Below are positions 46,855 through 53,832 of a DNA stretch of 64,000 bases, in pieces. The first letter of the stretch is position 1. Each line of letters begins with the position of its first letter. Source of the DNA: Candidatus Pelagibacter communis (GTDB taxonomy: Bacteria; Pseudomonadota; Alphaproteobacteria; Pelagibacterales; Pelagibacteraceae); assembly GCF_001180225.1 (NCBI RefSeq), contig NZ_CVST01000058.1:50129-114128 (forward strand), read 5' to 3'. A program made the position numbers and the translations under genes. The notes below the pieces were generated by a model. The model did not search any database and had not been told where the DNA came from. It saw only the letters and a program-made list of their open reading frames with translations.

Positions 46855-48258
46855 ATGCCAAAACTTCGGATAAAATATTTAAGTTTTTTCTTTCTATTGA
46901 TTTCAGTTTTTTCATTTTTAAATATTATTTACTCTTATTATTTCAATTTATACTTAAACTTAAATACATATTACTTTAGCTTCGTAATTTCTGCTTTAGT
47001 TGGTTTTTTGTCTTACAAAATTGATAACTCAGAAAAAAAACCTACAATATTTGAAAAAATACTAACTGTGCTTTTGGGATATTTTATTATGCCATTGGTA
47101 TTATCTATTCCATTTTATTTTAGTATTTACAACTTAACTTTTTTAAATGCTTTATTTGAAGCAGTTTCTGGTTTTACTTCAACTGGTTTTACAATCTTTG
47201 AAAACATAAAACATATTGATCAAGGATTAATAATTTGGAGATCATCAATTCAATGGGTAGGTGGATTATACTTTTTATTTTCTATAATTTTTTTGATTGA
47301 TATTTATGATGAAAATTTAAAAAAATCTCTCACAAATTTTTTATCATTTAATACAACTGAAATTTTAAAACAGACAATTAAAATATTTATTTTATATTTA
47401 AGCTTAACTTTAGTTATTTTTATAATTCTTAATATATTTGGAATAAGATCGTTTAATTCATTAAATCTAGCAATGACTATAATTTCGTCAGGTGGGTTCT
47501 TACCTGTGAATGATCTTTCAAATATACTTATCCAAAATTCACAGATAATAATTTTTTCCTTATTAATGCTAGTTTCTTTTTTTAGTATTTTCTTTGTATA
47601 TAATTTAATATTTTTAAGAAAAAATATCAATTTTTTCCATGAGGATATTCATTTATTTTTATACTTTGTAATAACAGTTGGAATATTTTTTATTTTTTTT
47701 AGTTACGATAATACTTTTTCAAATAGTTTTTTATCTTTAGTAAGTAGTATTTCCAACATTGGAATTTCATTAAATCTGGAACAAACTAATCTTCAATTTT
47801 TGTATTTGCTTTTGGTTATAATTGGAGGTTCATTTATTTCAACAAGCTCGGGGTTAAGATTTTTGAAAATTTACTCATTAACAAAATATTCATTAAATCA
47901 AATACTTTCATTTAGTAGACCAAAAAACGTATTTATGAATAAGCTAGTATTTTCTAAAATTAATTTTGCAACCCAAGATATAAATAAATATTTTCTTACA
48001 ATTGTTATTTTTATAATTTCACTTTTTTCGTTAACAATTTTTTTATCTTTGAGTGATATAAATTTTGAATATTCATTTAAACTGGCAGTATTGACATTAA
48101 TGAATACAGTAAATTCCTCAGCATATGGAATAAGTGATTTTGATTTTCAAAATTTGCATTTTATTACTAAATATATTCTTATTTTCTTTATGATTATTGG
48201 TCGAATTGAATTGTTATCTTTATTATTGATAGCTAAAAAATTTCTGTTTAAATATTAA
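46855..48258 (+). CDS. trkH: Trk potassium uptake membrane subunit TrkH
   Basis: Potassium channel-like transporter of the inner membrane, 467 residues and about 10-12 helices. Selectivity-filter repeats are visible as FEAVSGFTSTGFTIF near 101-115, TIISSGGFLPVNDLS near 206-220, SSISNIGISL near 298-307, and TLMNTVNSSAYGIS near 416-429; the last is degenerate compared with the usual N-T-G. GSFISTSSGLRFLKI near 326-340 is also typical. Together with trkA it forms a complete low-affinity K+ uptake unit, co-transcribed with the NtrYX regulators. Confidence 0.93.
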   Translation: MPKLRIKYLSFFFLLISVFSFLNIIYSYYFNLYLNLNTYYFSFVISALVGFLSYKIDNSEKKPTIFEKILTVLLGYFIMPLVLSIPFYFSIYNLTFLNALFEAVSGFTSTGFTIFENIKHIDQGLIIWRSSIQWVGGLYFLFSIIFLIDIYDENLKKSLTNFLSFNTTEILKQTIKIFILYLSLTLVIFIILNIFGIRSFNSLNLAMTIISSGGFLPVNDLSNILIQNSQIIIFSLLMLVSFFSIFFVYNLIFLRKNINFFHEDIHLFLYFVITVGIFFIFFSYDNTFSNSFLSLVSSISNIGISLNLEQTNLQFLYLLLVIIGGSFISTSSGLRFLKIYSLTKYSLNQILSFSRPKNVFMNKLVFSKINFATQDINKYFLTIVIFIISLFSLTIFLSLSDINFEYSFKLAVLTLMNTVNSSAYGISDFDFQNLHFITKYILIFFMIIGRIELLSLLLIAKKFLFKY

Positions 48259-48287
48259 ATTTGTAATATATATGTAACTCAAATATT

Positions 48288-48364
48288 GCGCCCTTAGCTC
48301 AGCTGGATAGAGCATCGGTTTTCTAAACCGAGGGTCGTAGGTTCGAATCCTTCAGGGCGCGCCA
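48288..48364 (+). tRNA. tRNA-Arg (anticodon TCT)
   Basis: The acceptor GCGCCCT (48288-48294) pairs with AGGGCGC (48354-48360), followed by discriminator G and an encoded CCA. D stem GCTC/GAGC, anticodon stem 48315-48319/48327-48331 with a 7-base loop holding TCT (48322-48324), and T arm with GTTCGAATC. The T stem has one T-T mismatch (48338/48352). It would read AGA and AGG, the main arginine codons in this AT-rich genome. Confidence 0.95.
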
Positions 48365-48393
48365 TTCCTTTGTCTTTTGACCATAATTTCCTC

Positions 48394-48422
48394 TTGAAGT
48401 AGTTTTTCTAAAATGGTTTAAT
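48394..48422 (+). promoter_or_regulatory. Candidate aapJ promoter
   Basis: TTGAAG (48394-48399), a 17-base spacer and TTTAAT (48417-48422) form a plausible sigma70-type promoter ahead of aapJ. Transcription would begin near 48429, exactly where the first palindrome begins, leaving a leader of about 60 bases. AT-rich sequence offers many look-alikes, so confidence is limited. Confidence 0.35.
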
Positions 48423-48428
48423 CCAGCG

Positions 48429-48466
48429 AATTCAAAACTAAGTTTTGAATTATTTGTTAACAAATA
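48429..48466 (+). promoter_or_regulatory. Two adjoining palindromes upstream of aapJ
   Basis: Bases 48429-48451 form a 23-base perfect palindrome around a single central A (arms of 11). It runs directly into a 16-base perfect palindrome at 48451-48466 with the core TTGTTAACAA. They lie 24-61 bases before the ATG. They could be a protein-binding operator or, as RNA, two successive hairpins in the leader. A clear AAGGAAG ribosome site follows near 48478. The transporter is a natural target for NtrX-type nitrogen control, but no regulator can be assigned from sequence. Confidence 0.55.
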
Positions 48467-48489
48467 AAAATAACTAAAAAGGAAGAATA

Positions 48490-49530
48490 ATGTTTAAATA
48501 CTTAAAACAATTAACTTCTTTAGTAGCAATGGTTGCTGTGTTGTTTACTTTTACAACAGAAACTATGGCTGCTAAAAAATCAAAAACACTTAAAAACACT
48601 CAAAAGAAGGGTTTTGTAAGATGTGGAGTATCTCAAGGTCTTCCAGGATTTTCTAATGCTGATGCTGCAGGAAATTGGACTGGTATCGATGTTGATGTAT
48701 GTAGAGCGGTAGCTGCTGCAGTACTAGGTGATGCAAACAAAGTTAAGTTTACACCATTAAGTGCTAAAGAAAGATTTACAGCTTTAACTTCTGGTGAGAT
48801 TGATATCTTATCAAGAAACACAACTTGGACTCTTTCTAGAGATGCTGATATCGGACTTACTTTCGTTGGAGTAAACTTCTACGATGGTCAAGGTTTCATG
48901 GTTAGAAAAAGTTCTGGAATTACTTCAACAAGCCAATTCAAAGATGGTATCTCAGCTTGTACAAACATTGGTACAACAACTGAGTTGAACATGAGAGACT
49001 TCTTTAACTCTAAAGGAATTTCTTATGAACCAGTTGCTTTCGAAAAAGCTGACGAAGTTGTAGCTGCTTATGATGCTGGTAGATGTGATACTTACACTAC
49101 TGATAAATCAGGTCTTGCTGCACAAAGAACTAAAATGACTAACCCAGATGATCACATTGTATTACCTGAAACTGTTTCTAAAGAGCCTTTAGGACCAGTT
49201 GTTAGACAAGGTGACTCAGTATGGGAAGATATCGTTAGATGGTCTTTAAATGCTATGATCGAAGCTGAGGAGTATGGAATTACTTCAGCTAATGCAGATT
49301 CTATGAAAACTTCAGACAATCCAGCTGTTAAAAGATTAGTTGGTGCTGAAGGTGAATTAGGTGCTGCTTTTGGTCTAGATAATGAGTGGAGCTTAAGAAT
49401 TATCAAGCAAGTTGGTAACTATGGTGAAAGCTACAAAAGAAATATAGCTGACACTGGAATTTTACCAGACAGAGGTCCAAATGAATTATGGACTAAAGGT
49501 GGAATTCTTTACGTACCACCTGCAAGATAA
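48490..49530 (+). CDS. aapJ: General L-amino-acid ABC transporter, substrate-binding protein
   Basis: Periplasmic receptor of the AapJQMP (also called YhdWXYZ or Bzt) system for a wide range of L-amino acids. It has 346 residues with a signal peptide cut after about TETMAA (residue 27). The mature part shows the family-typical RCGVSQGLPGFSNADAAGNW near 43-62, GIDVDVCRAVAAAVLGD near 64-80, PLSAKERFTALTSGEIDILSR near 87-107 (in two lobes), and the ending TGILPDRGPNELWTKGG. Codon use is richer in G and C than its neighbours and the ribosome site is strong, both signs of very high expression, as expected for a binding protein in an oligotroph. Confidence 0.95.
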   Translation: MFKYLKQLTSLVAMVAVLFTFTTETMAAKKSKTLKNTQKKGFVRCGVSQGLPGFSNADAAGNWTGIDVDVCRAVAAAVLGDANKVKFTPLSAKERFTALTSGEIDILSRNTTWTLSRDADIGLTFVGVNFYDGQGFMVRKSSGITSTSQFKDGISACTNIGTTTELNMRDFFNSKGISYEPVAFEKADEVVAAYDAGRCDTYTTDKSGLAAQRTKMTNPDDHIVLPETVSKEPLGPVVRQGDSVWEDIVRWSLNAMIEAEEYGITSANADSMKTSDNPAVKRLVGAEGELGAAFGLDNEWSLRIIKQVGNYGESYKRNIADTGILPDRGPNELWTKGGILYVPPAR

Positions 49531-49550
49531 TTGCATATTTAACTAATTAA

Positions 49551-49580
49551 AAAGGGCTAGATTTTTCTAGCCCTTTTTTT
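49551..49580 (+). terminator. Intrinsic terminator after aapJ
   Basis: GGGCTAG (49554-49560) pairs with CTAGCCC (49567-49573) around a 6-base loop, extended by three A-T pairs, and is followed by an uninterrupted T run. It lies between aapJ and aapQ, so most transcripts should stop after the binding-protein gene and only part continue into the permease genes, giving an excess of receptor. Confidence 0.92.
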
Positions 49581-49593
49581 TATAAGCTCTTAA

Positions 49594-50745
49594 ATGAACT
49601 TCAAATTACAAAAAATAGTTCCCCAGTTAGTTACGGTTTTAGCAGTCATACTAGTTTTTGGTTTCTTTAGTTATAACGCCCAAGTCAATATGGAAAATAG
49701 AGGTATTGATTTTGGATATGGTTTTTTATCTCAAGAATCATCATTTGATGTTCAATTTTCTTTAATTGAATATGACGGATCACATTCTTATTTTAGAGCT
49801 TACTTAGTTGGATTATTAAATACTATTTTAGTTTCTGTTATTGGAATAATATTTGCAACTATTCTTGGAGTTATAGTTGGTGTTGCAAGACTTTCACCAA
49901 ACTATCTTATTAATAAATTTGCAGCATTCTATGTGGAATTTTTCAGAAATATTCCATTACTTTTACAAATATTTTTTTGGTATTTTGCTGCTTTAAGAGC
50001 ATTGCCATTACCTCAAGATGCTGATGCAATGTTTGGTGTCTTCTTTTTAACAATCAAAGGCTTTTATGTTCCAGCTTTTGTTTGGGAAAACTTTAATGTT
50101 TTCTTTTATTCAATAGTTGCAGCAATAATTGCTATTGTAGTTATAAGAATTCATGCAAGAAAAGTTCAAGAAAACGAAGGTAAACAGTTACCAGTTTTAT
50201 GGATATCTATAGGATTAATTTTTATATTACCTTTATTAAGTTTTGTTATTGGCGGGGTAAGTCTCTCGTTTGAAATTCCAAAATTAAAACAACTTGCAAC
50301 TACATCATTTATTTACGAAGGTGGTGTAAGTTTACCTCCTGAATTAATAGCATTAACTTTATCTTTAGCATTATATACAGCAACTTTTATTGCAGAGTGT
50401 GTTAGAGCTGGAATTCAAGGAGTTGGAAAGGGCCAAAAAGAGGCTGCTGCATCGATTGGTTTAAATCCAAATCAAGTTTTAAAATTAGTAGTAATGCCTC
50501 AAGCTTTAAGAATTATAATACCACCAACTACAAACCAATATTTAAATTTAACTAAAAATTCATCATTAGCTGCCGCAATTGCTTATCCAGATTTAGTTTT
50601 AGTATTTGCAGGTACTGCATTAATGCAAACAGGAAAGGCAATTGAGATCGTTTCTATTACTATGCTTACTTACTTAAGTTTAAGTATCTCAATTTCTATA
50701 CTAATGAATTGGTACAATAAAAGAATTGCTATTAAGGAAAAATAA
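49594..50745 (+). CDS. aapQ: General L-amino-acid ABC transporter permease, AapQ type
   Basis: One of two permeases of the amino-acid importer, 383 residues. About eight membrane helices. Family stretches: FFSYNAQVNMENRGIDFGYG near 24-43, LVGLLNTILVSVIGI near 72-86, ARLSPNYLINKFAAFYVEFF then RNIPLLLQIFFWYF, and the ATPase-coupling loop ECVRAGIQGVGKGQKEAAAS then IGLNPNQVLKLVVMPQALRI (EAA motif). Starts just after the terminator; its stop abuts aapM directly. Confidence 0.93.
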   Translation: MNFKLQKIVPQLVTVLAVILVFGFFSYNAQVNMENRGIDFGYGFLSQESSFDVQFSLIEYDGSHSYFRAYLVGLLNTILVSVIGIIFATILGVIVGVARLSPNYLINKFAAFYVEFFRNIPLLLQIFFWYFAALRALPLPQDADAMFGVFFLTIKGFYVPAFVWENFNVFFYSIVAAIIAIVVIRIHARKVQENEGKQLPVLWISIGLIFILPLLSFVIGGVSLSFEIPKLKQLATTSFIYEGGVSLPPELIALTLSLALYTATFIAECVRAGIQGVGKGQKEAAASIGLNPNQVLKLVVMPQALRIIIPPTTNQYLNLTKNSSLAAAIAYPDLVLVFAGTALMQTGKAIEIVSITMLTYLSLSISISILMNWYNKRIAIKEK

Positions 50746-52188
50746 ATGTCAAAAATAAACTTTTTAAGACCTGATAAAAATAATTTGAATACGTTTTTGT
50801 ATTTAGGTTCTTTGTTATTTTTTATTAGTGTTTTAGATGTATTTTTGAATTCATTTTTTAATGTTAACATAACAGGATTCCTACCAACGTTGTTAAGTTT
50901 TGTTGTTCCTTTAGTGATTGGATTTATAGGTCTTCACTTTATTAGAATTGAGCATAGTGGTTACAAATTTTTAGATAGTCTAAACAAAAATATCAATACC
51001 AATGGTTTTAATGCTGTTCTTTCATTATTAATTATTTTTGTAATAATCAAAGCAACGCCACCAATTCTAAGTTGGTTTTTTGTTGATGCTAGTTTTGCAG
51101 GAGATAGTAAAGATGTTTGTTCAGGAACAGGTGCATGTTGGACATATATCAAAGTTTGGTTCAATAGATTTATGTATGGAATGTATCCAAATTCTGAGCA
51201 GTGGAGAATAAATTTATCTTTTATTTCTTTAGCATTACTTGGTTCTGTTGGTTATTTTGCAACAGAGAAATTTAAAAAGTATTTAACTTTATACTATGTA
51301 GTTATTTATCCTTTTATTGCATTTTTGTTTATATTCTTTTTTATATCTGGTGGACCTGTATTTTTCGATTTTTCTTACGGAATAATTGCTGCAGTTATTT
51401 CAGTCATTCTTGGATTTTTTATTCCAAGTAGATTTAAGTTTTACTATTTTTTAATTGTTCCATTAACTATTTATATAGCTCTGAAATACTTTGTTTTTTA
51501 TGAAGAGTTAATTGAACTAGGTAAACTTGACGGGTTAAATTGGGTTGAAACAGGAGCGTGGGGTGGATTGTCTCTAACATTTATTATCTCGTTCTTCTGC
51601 TTAATCTTCTGTTTTCCTATAGGAATGGCTTTTGCTTTGGGAAGAAGATCAGATTTACCTTTGATTAGATATATATCTGTAGGATTTATTGAGTTTTGGA
51701 GAGGTGTGCCTCTAATTACAGTTCTTTTTATGTCTGCTGTAATGTTTCCAATGTTTTTACCGGAAGACTTTTTCATAGATAAATTAGTTAGAGCCATTAT
51801 TGCAATTTCATTATTTGAAGCTGCATATGTTGCGGAAGTAATAAGAGGGGGCTTACAAGCTTTACCAAGGGGCCAATACGAGGCAGCAAAATCATTAGGT
51901 ATGGGATATTGGAAGATGCATATATTTGTAATTTTACCTCAAGCACTTAAATTAGTAATTCCAGGTATTGCTAATACTTTTTTAGCATTAGTAAAAGATA
52001 CACCTTTAATATTTGTTGTTGGTTTATTAGAGATCGTTGGAATGTTAAATTTAGCAAAAACTAATCCAGAATGGTTAGGATTTGCAATGGAAGGCTATGT
52101 ATTTGCAGCAATAATTTTCTGGATTATTTGTTATGCAATGAGTAAGTATAGCTATAATCTAGAACAAAAATATAAAACAGAGCGATAA
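50746..52188 (+). CDS. aapM: General L-amino-acid ABC transporter permease, AapM type, with extended N-terminus
   Basis: Second permease, 480 residues, about 80-100 longer than typical AapM proteins. The extra length is an N-terminal hydrophobic region with two or three helices ([17 protein letters not shown] near 18-34 and [20 protein letters not shown] near 46-65), before the normal start-like region. The loop [20 protein letters not shown] near 126-145 is a family signature; later [12 protein letters not shown] near 325 and [20 protein letters not shown] near 366-385 (EAA loop) are typical. Directly follows aapQ with no gap. Confidence 0.9.
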   Translation: MSKINFLRPDKNNLNTFLYLGSLLFFISVLDVFLNSFFNVNITGFLPTLLSFVVPLVIGFIGLHFIRIEHSGYKFLDSLNKNINTNGFNAVLSLLIIFVIIKATPPILSWFFVDASFAGDSKDVCSGTGACWTYIKVWFNRFMYGMYPNSEQWRINLSFISLALLGSVGYFATEKFKKYLTLYYVVIYPFIAFLFIFFFISGGPVFFDFSYGIIAAVISVILGFFIPSRFKFYYFLIVPLTIYIALKYFVFYEELIELGKLDGLNWVETGAWGGLSLTFIISFFCLIFCFPIGMAFALGRRSDLPLIRYISVGFIEFWRGVPLITVLFMSAVMFPMFLPEDFFIDKLVRAIIAISLFEAAYVAEVIRGGLQALPRGQYEAAKSLGMGYWKMHIFVILPQALKLVIPGIANTFLALVKDTPLIFVVGLLEIVGMLNLAKTNPEWLGFAMEGYVFAAIIFWIICYAMSKYSYNLEQKYKTER

Positions 52189-52190
52189 TT

Positions 52191-52925
52191 ATGTCTGAAA
52201 GTATTATTCAAATTAAAAATGTTAATAAGTGGTTTGGAGATTTCCAAGTATTAAAAGACATAAATTTAGAAGTTAAACCAAAAGAAAAAATTGTAGTTTG
52301 TGGACCATCTGGTTCTGGTAAATCAACCTTAATTAGATGCATAAACAGATTAGAAGAGCATCAGCAAGGAGATATTATTGTTGATGGTAATACATTAACT
52401 GAAGATACAAAAAATATTGAACAAATTAGAGCTGAAGTTGGAATGGTATTCCAGCAATTTAACTTATTCCCACATTTATCTATTGTAGATAACTGCACAC
52501 TTGCTCCAATTTGGGTAAAAAAAATGCCTAAAAAAGAAGCTGAAGAATTAGCACTAAAACATTTAGAAAGAGTTCAAATTCTTGACCAAGCTCAAAAATT
52601 TCCAGGTCAATTATCTGGTGGACAGCAACAAAGGGTCGCAATCGCTAGAGCACTATGCATGGAGCCAAAAATTATGTTATTTGACGAACCAACATCAGCC
52701 CTTGACCCTGAAATGATTAAGGAAGTTCTTGATGTGATGGTTGATTTAGCTAATCAAGGTATGACAATGATCGTGGTTACTCACGAGATGGGATTTGCCA
52801 AAGAAGTTGCAGATAAAATGATCTTTATGGACGAAGGTATGATAGTAGAAAAAGCTGACACAAAAGAGTTTTTTGCTAATCCAAAGAGTGATCGTACTAA
52901 GCTTTTCTTAAGTCAAATTTTGTAA
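52191..52925 (+). CDS. aapP: General L-amino-acid ABC transporter ATPase
   Basis: Drives the AapQ-AapM permease. It has 244 residues. Seen: Walker A GPSGSGKS at 38-45, Q-loop [13 protein letters not shown] near 87-99, signature LSGGQQQR at 141-148, Walker B IMLFDEP at 161-167, and the switch histidine in VVTHEMGFA near 198. Separated from aapM by two bases, it closes the operon. No terminator with a T run is evident in the 147 bases that follow, which instead hold the XRE gene's control region. Confidence 0.95.
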   Translation: MSESIIQIKNVNKWFGDFQVLKDINLEVKPKEKIVVCGPSGSGKSTLIRCINRLEEHQQGDIIVDGNTLTEDTKNIEQIRAEVGMVFQQFNLFPHLSIVDNCTLAPIWVKKMPKKEAEELALKHLERVQILDQAQKFPGQLSGGQQQRVAIARALCMEPKIMLFDEPTSALDPEMIKEVLDVMVDLANQGMTMIVVTHEMGFAKEVADKMIFMDEGMIVEKADTKEFFANPKSDRTKLFLSQIL

Positions 52926-52981
52926 AGTTTTTTATATACTTCAATCTCAACAATTACTTGACAGGTTTTTAGTTTTTAAGG

Positions 52982-53013
52982 TTTTTCTATTAAAATAAAT
53001 AAATTTTTCTATT
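52982..53013 (+). promoter_or_regulatory. Direct repeat upstream of the XRE regulator
   Basis: TTTTTCTATT occurs at 52982-52991 and again at 53004-53013, 22 bases apart, which is about two turns of the helix and so on one face. A TTGACA lies at 52958-52963 and an inverted TCTATTG/CAATAGA pair at 53008-53014/53037-53043. These could be a self-binding site for the regulator encoded 60 bases on. No protein can be matched to the sites from sequence alone. Confidence 0.35.
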
Positions 53014-53072
53014 GCAGTAGTTGAAATAAATTTGTTCAATAGACTTTTAAAATTTAATTAAGAGGGGTCTTA

Positions 53073-53444
53073 ATGGAAGATAATTTCAACAAACACTTAG
53101 GGAACAAACTTAAGTTAAGAAGATTGGCTTTAGGTTTAACCCAAACAAAAGTAGCAAAAGCAATTAACGTAACATTTCAACAAATTCAAAAATATGAAAA
53201 AGGAACCAATGGAGTAAGTTCAATTAGGTTACTTCAACTTTCAAATTATTTAAAAGTACCAATAAATTATTTCTTCGAAGATTTTTCAGAATATTTAGTT
53301 AATTTAGAAAAATCACAAGAAGGACATATGAATGTTAATTATAATTTTTTAGCAAAAGTTTATTCAGAACTTAATGCTGATCAAAAATTAAAATTTAACA
53401 AAACATTACAAATTTTAGGATCAAATATTTCTAAAGCAGTTTAG
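53073..53444 (+). CDS. XRE-family helix-turn-helix regulator
   Basis: 123 residues. The N-terminal half is a Cro/CI-type helix-turn-helix: LGNKLKLRRLALGLTQTKVA then KAINVTFQQIQKYEKGTNGV then SSIRLLQLSNYLKVPINYFF (about 9-69). The C-terminal half is polar with no recognised ligand or peptidase domain. A ribosome site (GAGGGG) precedes the ATG. Small XRE regulators of this form are widespread in alphaproteobacteria. It stands alone with its own control region; targets are unknown. Possible autoregulation is suggested by the repeats upstream. Confidence 0.85.
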   Translation: MEDNFNKHLGNKLKLRRLALGLTQTKVAKAINVTFQQIQKYEKGTNGVSSIRLLQLSNYLKVPINYFFEDFSEYLVNLEKSQEGHMNVNYNFLAKVYSELNADQKLKFNKTLQILGSNISKAV

Positions 53445-53447
53445 TCA

Positions 53448-53472
53448 TAACCAATTAGGACCCCTTTGGTTA
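53448..53472. terminator. Weak stem-loop after the XRE gene
   Basis: TAACCAA (53448-53454) pairs with TTGGTTA (53466-53472), with an inner AGG/CCT helix across a two-base bulge. It lies 4 bases after the XRE stop and before the convergent tRNA genes. No strong T run follows on either strand, so it may be a poor or factor-dependent terminator serving both sides. Confidence 0.35.
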
Positions 53473-53510
53473 ATTACTTATTCTTAATATTTTTAGATTA
53501 ATCTTTTTTT

Positions 53511-53586
53511 TGGCTCCTCGGGCAGGACTCGAACCTGCGACCAATTGATTAACAGTCAACTGCTCTACCAACTGAGCTACCGAGGA
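53511..53586 (-). tRNA. tRNA-Asn (anticodon GTT)
   Basis: On the minus strand the acceptor TCCTCGG (53586-53580) pairs with CCGAGGA (53521-53515), then discriminator G and encoded CCA (53513-53511). D arm GTAGCTCAGTTGGTAGAGC, anticodon loop CTGTTAA with GTT, and T arm with GGTTCGAGTCC are all standard. It lies downstream of tRNA-Cys and probably shares its transcript. Confidence 0.96.
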
Positions 53587-53618
53587 ATGTAAAAATCACA
53601 ACTTACTTTTTTTTAAAA

Positions 53619-53722
53619 CTAAAACAAGATTTTTTTTGGAGGCAACGCCCGGAATCGAACCGGGATACAAGGATTTGCAATCCTCTGCGTAACCATTCCG
53701 CCACGTTGCCATCTTGTTTTAG
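53619..53722 (-). repeat. 12-bp inverted repeat enclosing tRNA-Cys
   Basis: CTAAAACAAGAT at 53619-53630 is exactly complementary to ATCTTGTTTTAG at 53711-53722. One arm touches the 5' end of the tRNA gene (53710); the other lies six bases beyond its CCA. In the precursor RNA the arms would extend the acceptor stem outward by 12 bp. The outer arm runs into a T-rich stretch, so it may act in termination or processing. Confidence 0.8.
53637..53710 (-). tRNA. tRNA-Cys (anticodon GCA)
   Basis: On the minus strand the acceptor GGCAACG (53710-53704) pairs with CGTTGCC (53647-53641), followed by discriminator T and an encoded CCA (53639-53637). Anticodon stem AGGAT/ATCCT with GCA in the loop, and T arm GGTTCGATTCC. 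Normal cysteine tRNA with the U73 identity base. It is framed by a perfect 12-bp inverted repeat. Confidence 0.95.
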
Positions 53723-53755
53723 ACGAATAGCTTCAGGCCTTTTTATATTAAATTT

Positions 53756-53785
53756 TTTATATTAGTCTATTAAATAACGATCCAA
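53756..53785 (-). promoter_or_regulatory. Candidate promoter of the tRNA-Cys/tRNA-Asn pair
   Basis: On the minus strand TTGGAT (53785-53780), an 18-base spacer and TATAAA (53761-53756) precede tRNA-Cys by about 45 bases. The gap also must hold the valS promoter on the other strand. The -10 is good and the -35 fair. Confidence 0.4.
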
Positions 53786-53832
53786 ATTGATTATTGTTAA
53801 ATAAGATTATTAAATTATAAACTTTAAAATCA

